This document shows positions 22,330-25,438 of a DNA stretch of 25,438 bases, piece after piece. The notes beneath the pieces were generated by a model. That model searched no databases, had not been told where the DNA came from, and saw nothing but the letters and a program-made list of their open reading frames with translations. Numbering within the stretch: position 1 is the stretch's first letter; each line of letters opens with the position of its first letter. This DNA is from Eubacteriales bacterium (GTDB lineage: Bacteria; Bacillota; Clostridia; Christensenellales; SZUA-584), in NCBI GenBank assembly GCA_028711205.1, contig JAQTSP010000005.1:1-25438 (forward strand), given 5' to 3'. The position numbers and the translations under genes were made by a program.

Positions 22330-23367
22330 ATGGATCAGCATGTTTCACAAAATAAAGAACATTCTAAAGCTAAAAAAAAAGGGCCAAAACTCATACGGTG
22401 GATCATCACAGATATACTGCTCATCGGCGCGGGTCTTGTTATATTCGCGCTTTTCCACCACGTACTGCCACAGAGCACAGACTTTGAGCCCGTCGTTCTT
22501 TCTTCCATCACCGCATCTGACGAAACGTCAGCCGATGATACAACGATCAGCAACACAAAAGCTGCCGCCATCACCACGACGGCAACGACAGATTCGGATA
22601 CGGATATCTCGTGGAGCGAAAAGTTCGCGGATATGTTCACAACCGACGTGGTCGTCACTGACACCAGCTATACCAGCGAAGACTTGAGTATCACGATCGA
22701 ATGCGTTGAGGAGAACGGCATCACCTATTATGTCGCGGATATTTATGTCAGCAATATCGAGAGTTTCCTGACTGCGTTTGCGGGCGGCTCGTATGGCAGC
22801 GGTGTCACGGATACCACGCTTGATATGGCCAACAAAAACGGCGCGATACTCGCGGTCTCGGGAGATTATTACGGCGTACGATCGGACGGCATCGTGATTC
22901 GCAACGGCGTACTGTACCGCGATACACTCTATGATGACATACTGCTATTGAACAGCGACGGCAGCATGGAGACCGTTTCTGCCGAAGATTTCGACATCGA
23001 CGCCATGATCGAAAATGGTGCTTACCAAGGCTGGTCATTCGGGCCAATGCTACTGGAAGACGGCCTCCCGATCGATAACTTCAGCAGCAGCCGTCTGGCG
23101 TCCGAAAACCCGCGGTGCGCGATCGGCTATTATGAACCCGGGCACTACTGCTTTGTCGTCGTCGACGGCAGGCAACCCGGATATTCGGACGGCATCACGC
23201 TTAAAGGCCTCTCACAGATCTTCTATAACCTCGGATGTACCGTCGCCTACAACATGGACGGCGGAAAATCGGCGGCAATGGTCTTTATGGGTGAGCTTGT
23301 CAACAAGCCTGCGCAGGGCGGCCGGGAAATCAGCGATATCGTTTATATTACGGAGGTTTCATTATGA
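22330..23367 (+). CDS. Membrane-anchored phosphodiester glycosidase (NAGPA domain)
   Basis: 345 residues. A Lys-rich N-terminus and one membrane helix (about 23-45) are followed by a Thr/Ser/Asp-rich linker (about 55-95). The extracellular domain (about 120-345) is of the phosphodiester glycosidase family (PF09992, NAGPA). It shows G-D-Y-Y-G-V-R-S-D-G (about 178-187), G-W-S-F-G-P-M-L-L-E-D-G (about 236-247), F-V-V-V-D-G-R (about 274-280) and the closing N-M-D-G-G-K-S-A-A-M (about 310-319). The mammalian enzyme removes N-acetylglucosamine from phosphodiesters; bacterial members are often linked to exopolysaccharide or teichoic acid-type polymers. Its wall polymer target is not known here. The ATG at 22330 has a weak site (AGGTAA). 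The stop overlaps the next gene by four bases. Confidence 0.85.
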   Translation: MDQHVSQNKEHSKAKKKGPKLIRWIITDILLIGAGLVIFALFHHVLPQSTDFEPVVLSSITASDETSADDTTISNTKAAAITTTATTDSDTDISWSEKFADMFTTDVVVTDTSYTSEDLSITIECVEENGITYYVADIYVSNIESFLTAFAGGSYGSGVTDTTLDMANKNGAILAVSGDYYGVRSDGIVIRNGVLYRDTLYDDILLLNSDGSMETVSAEDFDIDAMIENGAYQGWSFGPMLLEDGLPIDNFSSSRLASENPRCAIGYYEPGHYCFVVVDGRQPGYSDGITLKGLSQIFYNLGCTVAYNMDGGKSAAMVFMGELVNKPAQGGREISDIVYITEVSL

Positions 23368-23558
23368 TAAGAAAAATCATTCCGCATATATGCATTGCCA
23401 TTTCTGTTATGATAATCGTCTTTTATATCATCAACATTTACAACGACGCAATGGGCTTTTTGAGGGGTACCGTGTTTGAAACGCTGCTGCTCATCTTCTG
23501 CGCCGTCTCCATCACCACTTCGGTGATGCTGCTGGTCCAAAACGAACGCAGAGAATAA
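23364..23558 (+). CDS. Small membrane protein partner of the NAGPA protein
   Basis: 64 residues with two membrane helices (about 7-25 and 38-57) separated by a short polar turn, a basic N-terminus and an Arg/Glu-rich end. No family is recognised. The start ATGA overlaps the NAGPA gene's stop, after ACGGAGGT, so translation is coupled and a complex or accessory role is likely. There is no signal for secretion and no catalytic motif. Confidence 0.7.
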   Translation: MIRKIIPHICIAISVMIIVFYIINIYNDAMGFLRGTVFETLLLIFCAVSITTSVMLLVQNERRE

Positions 23559-23597
23559 ACTCGCCTTGTCATTGCCCGCGCCATCGGTCCATGCAAC

Positions 23598-23671
23598 TTT
23601 ACAAAGGCTTAACATTAAGAAGCTGGTCAATTATGGGCAGGTATTGTATAATACTTAACATAGGCTTAACA
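23598..23671 (+). promoter_or_regulatory. PhoP-box-like TTAACA repeats
   Basis: Two pairs of hexamers have the exact 11-bp period of the Bacillus PhoP box: TTTACA/TTAACA at 23598-23603 and 23609-23614, and TTAACA/TTAACA at 23655-23660 and 23666-23671, each with a five-base spacer. They precede a phosphate transporter gene, the expected kind of target. The second pair lies about 32 and 21 bases before the predicted start from the TATACT at 23675. Confidence 0.65.
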
Positions 23672-23680
23672 ATATATACT
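23624..23680 (+). promoter_or_regulatory. Two candidate promoters of the phosphate transporter
   Basis: P1: TGGTCA (23624-23629), 17 bases, TATAAT (23647-23652). P2: TATACT (23675-23680) with no good -35 but with the TTAACA pair where PhoP would sit. P1 lies between the two repeat pairs, so basal and phosphate-starvation starts are both possible. Confidence 0.5.
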
Positions 23681-23718
23681 AAATACAGAATAATCTTAAT
23701 TGATATTGGAGAGTAAAC

Positions 23719-25335
23719 ATGACTGTATCGATGATATTTCTGCTTCTTGGCGGGCTCGGTCTGTTCCTCTACGGCATGAAGATGATGTCGGACGGCCTCG
23801 AGAACATTGCCGGAGACAGGATGCGCCGCGTACTCGAGGTTCTGACGACAAACCGTTTTGCGGGCGTGGGCGTGGGCGCCGGTATAACCGCCCTGGTACA
23901 GAGCTCGTCTGCCACCACGGTCATGGTCGTGGGCTTTGTCAACGCAGGGCTGATGACACTGTTTCAGGCGACGGGCGTCATCATGGGCGCCAACATCGGT
24001 ACGACGATCACGGCCCAGCTTATCGCTTTTAAACTCACGGATATTGCCCCTTTCATACTCTTTTTAGGCATTTTGATGACGGTATTCATACAGAAACGGA
24101 TGTTTACCAGAGTCGGCACGATCATACTCGGTTTCGGCATGCTTTTTGTCGGGCTATCCCTGATGTCGCAGGCAATGGAGCCTCTTCGGGACAACGAAGC
24201 TTTTACGAGTTTCCTGGTCAGCTTCAAAAGCCCGGTCATCGGCGTGCTTGTCGGCGCGGCGTTTACTGCCGTGATACAGAGCTCGTCCGCTTCCGTCGGC
24301 ATACTGCAGTCGCTTGCGCTGCTCGGGTTCATCGGCCTTGATTCCGCGGTGTACGTGATACTCGGCCAGAACATCGGTACCTGCATCACCGCGATACTTG
24401 CCGCCATCGGCACCAGCGCAAACTCGAAACGTGCCGCGGGCGTCCATCTGATGTTCAACATCATGGGCACACTGATCTACCTTGTGTTGCTCGCTCTCTT
24501 CCCAACAATCGTCTCATGGGTTGCGTCTCTCTCGCCCGACAACGTGGCGCGTCAGATCGCAAACTTCCACACGATATTCAACGTGTCCGTGACGATACTT
24601 CTGTTCCCGCTTGCCGGCCTGATGGTCAGGCTCATCACACGCATCATACCCGAAAAGCTAAAGCCCGGCGCCGTCGAGAGAAGGCTTTTGTACCTCGACG
24701 AGCGTATCGCCCAAACGCCTGTTATTGCATTGAGCCAGACGCTCAAAGAACTCAACCGCATGGGTACGATATCGAGCGGCAATTTCAAACTGGCGCTGGA
24801 TGCGTTCTTTGGTCAGGACGAACAAAAGGCGCGCCAGGTCTTTGAAACGGAAAAGACCGTAGACTATTTAAGCCACAACATTACCAACTATCTCATTGAT
24901 TTTCGCGGCATGGAGCTCTCCGAGCATGACCTCAAAATCATGGGCAGCCTGCACCATGTCATCATCGATATGGAGCGCATCAGCGACTTTGCCGAGAACG
25001 TCGCCGAGTTTTCGCTGACACTTGCAGAGAAAAGGGCGAACCTGACCGATGAGGCGCTGATCGAGCTGACGGAAATGTCCGAAAAAACCATGGAGACTCT
25101 GCGCGTGAGCCTCGATGTCTTCGAGCGCCGTGACAAAACGCGCCTCGGCGAGATCGAAGCACTCGAACAGGAGGTCGACCGCATGCAGAAGGAATTTATC
25201 AGCAACCATATCGAGCGGCTTCAGGTCAAAGCATGCAACCCGCAGATCGGCGTTGTGTTCACCAATATGATCGCGACCTTGGAGCGTGTCTCTGACCATG
25301 CGGTCAACATCGCTTTTTCGATCAGCATCGACTGA
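23719..25335 (+). CDS. Na/Pi cotransporter family protein with PhoU-like C-terminus
   Basis: 538 residues. The N-terminal ~310 residues hold two inverted Na_Pi_cotrans repeats, each with the Q-S-S-S motif (61-64 and 187-190) and a following G-x-N-I-G-T (about 90-95 and near 214), the substrate and sodium binding signature of NptA/SLC34-type transporters. About nine membrane helices are visible. The C-terminal ~190 residues are a soluble helical bundle with the PhoU-like patterns D-M-E-R-I-S-D-F-A-E-N and L-E-R-V-S-D-H-A-V-N-I-A, which bind metal and sense phosphate. The protein should bring phosphate into the cell with sodium or adjust its efflux, with built-in regulation. The ATG at 23719 follows TTGGAGAG. 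PhoP-like sites upstream suggest induction in phosphate shortage. It is monocistronic with a strong terminator. Confidence 0.9.
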   Translation: MTVSMIFLLLGGLGLFLYGMKMMSDGLENIAGDRMRRVLEVLTTNRFAGVGVGAGITALVQSSSATTVMVVGFVNAGLMTLFQATGVIMGANIGTTITAQLIAFKLTDIAPFILFLGILMTVFIQKRMFTRVGTIILGFGMLFVGLSLMSQAMEPLRDNEAFTSFLVSFKSPVIGVLVGAAFTAVIQSSSASVGILQSLALLGFIGLDSAVYVILGQNIGTCITAILAAIGTSANSKRAAGVHLMFNIMGTLIYLVLLALFPTIVSWVASLSPDNVARQIANFHTIFNVSVTILLFPLAGLMVRLITRIIPEKLKPGAVERRLLYLDERIAQTPVIALSQTLKELNRMGTISSGNFKLALDAFFGQDEQKARQVFETEKTVDYLSHNITNYLIDFRGMELSEHDLKIMGSLHHVIIDMERISDFAENVAEFSLTLAEKRANLTDEALIELTEMSEKTMETLRVSLDVFERRDKTRLGEIEALEQEVDRMQKEFISNHIERLQVKACNPQIGVVFTNMIATLERVSDHAVNIAFSISID

Positions 25336-25355
25336 CAAAAGCATGACAGTACAGC

Positions 25356-25384
25356 AAAACCGGCCTCATGGCCGGTTTATTTTG
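25356..25384 (+). terminator. Terminator of the Na/Pi cotransporter gene
   Basis: AAACCGGCC and GGCCGGTTT (25357-25365, 25370-25378) form a nine-pair stem with a TCAT loop, then an AT-rich T tail. It starts 21 bases after the stop. From 25385 to the window end I see no feature. Confidence 0.85.
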
Positions 25385-25438
25385 ATTCCGGAACCCCCGG
25401 GCGATGCGCAACGCCGTTAGGGTGGTTATTATATTCAT

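Noticed and set aside
25384..25438. Possible leftward start at the final CAT
   Set aside because: The frame would run back through the terminator and transporter gene on the other strand and has no visible upstream site within the window.

Overview
The window looks like a chromosomal segment of a Gram-positive, low-to-mid-GC Bacillota (Clostridia-like) bacterium. The signs are AGGAGG-type ribosome binding sites, near-consensus sigma-A promoters (TTGACA-17-TATAAT), four small lipoproteins with lipoboxes, a PASTA protein, a YkuD-type L,D-transpeptidase, a SatD family gene, an LLH-type holin and a Bacillus-style Pho box. I see no rRNA, tRNA, CRISPR array, transposase or complete prophage. I do not claim a genus.

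Layout. Positions 1-640 hold the first codons of a leftward gene, two opposed promoters and a decayed Cys-rich ORF. Next come a flavodoxin (641), a four-copy tandem repeat abutting a strong promoter, and the overlapping pair SatD family / DUF3307 membrane protein (1273-2710). Two convergent lipoprotein genes (2816, 3863) and a leftward uridine-kinase-like protein with a TGS/aminoacyl-tRNA-synthetase-like N-terminus follow. From 5800 the genes read rightward: a membrane-anchored L,D-transpeptidase; then an apparent operon of ABC ATPase, ABC-2 permease with a very large external loop, and an orphan seven-repeat PASTA protein, closed by a terminator at 11576.

From 11761 a second strong promoter starts a probable lipid-metabolism cluster: a small TPR-like protein, an adenylate-forming ligase fused to a carrier domain, an MFS_2/GPH-type transporter, a PlsC-type acyltransferase and a small polytopic membrane protein. 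The parts resemble the E. coli LplT-Aas lysophospholipid salvage system, split into separate genes and with a different transporter family. A membrane-anchored MutS-like ATPase follows (17073).

The right part is a set of short transcription units: a lipoprotein, a zinc-ribbon protein, an Arg/Tyr-rich small protein, another lipoprotein, and an isolated phage-type pair (holin plus a Gln/Ala-rich protein). Then come a NAGPA-domain membrane protein with a small membrane partner, and a Na/Pi cotransporter-PhoU fusion preceded by TTAACA-type repeats spaced 11 bp apart, a likely PhoP box.

The main theme is the cell envelope: peptidoglycan cross-linking, a PASTA protein, lipid acyl transfer, exposed lipoproteins, wall-polymer modification and phosphate supply. 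The most interesting candidates are the lipid-salvage-like cassette, the ABC-PASTA operon, the tandem repeats before SatD, and the Pho-box-controlled phosphate gene.
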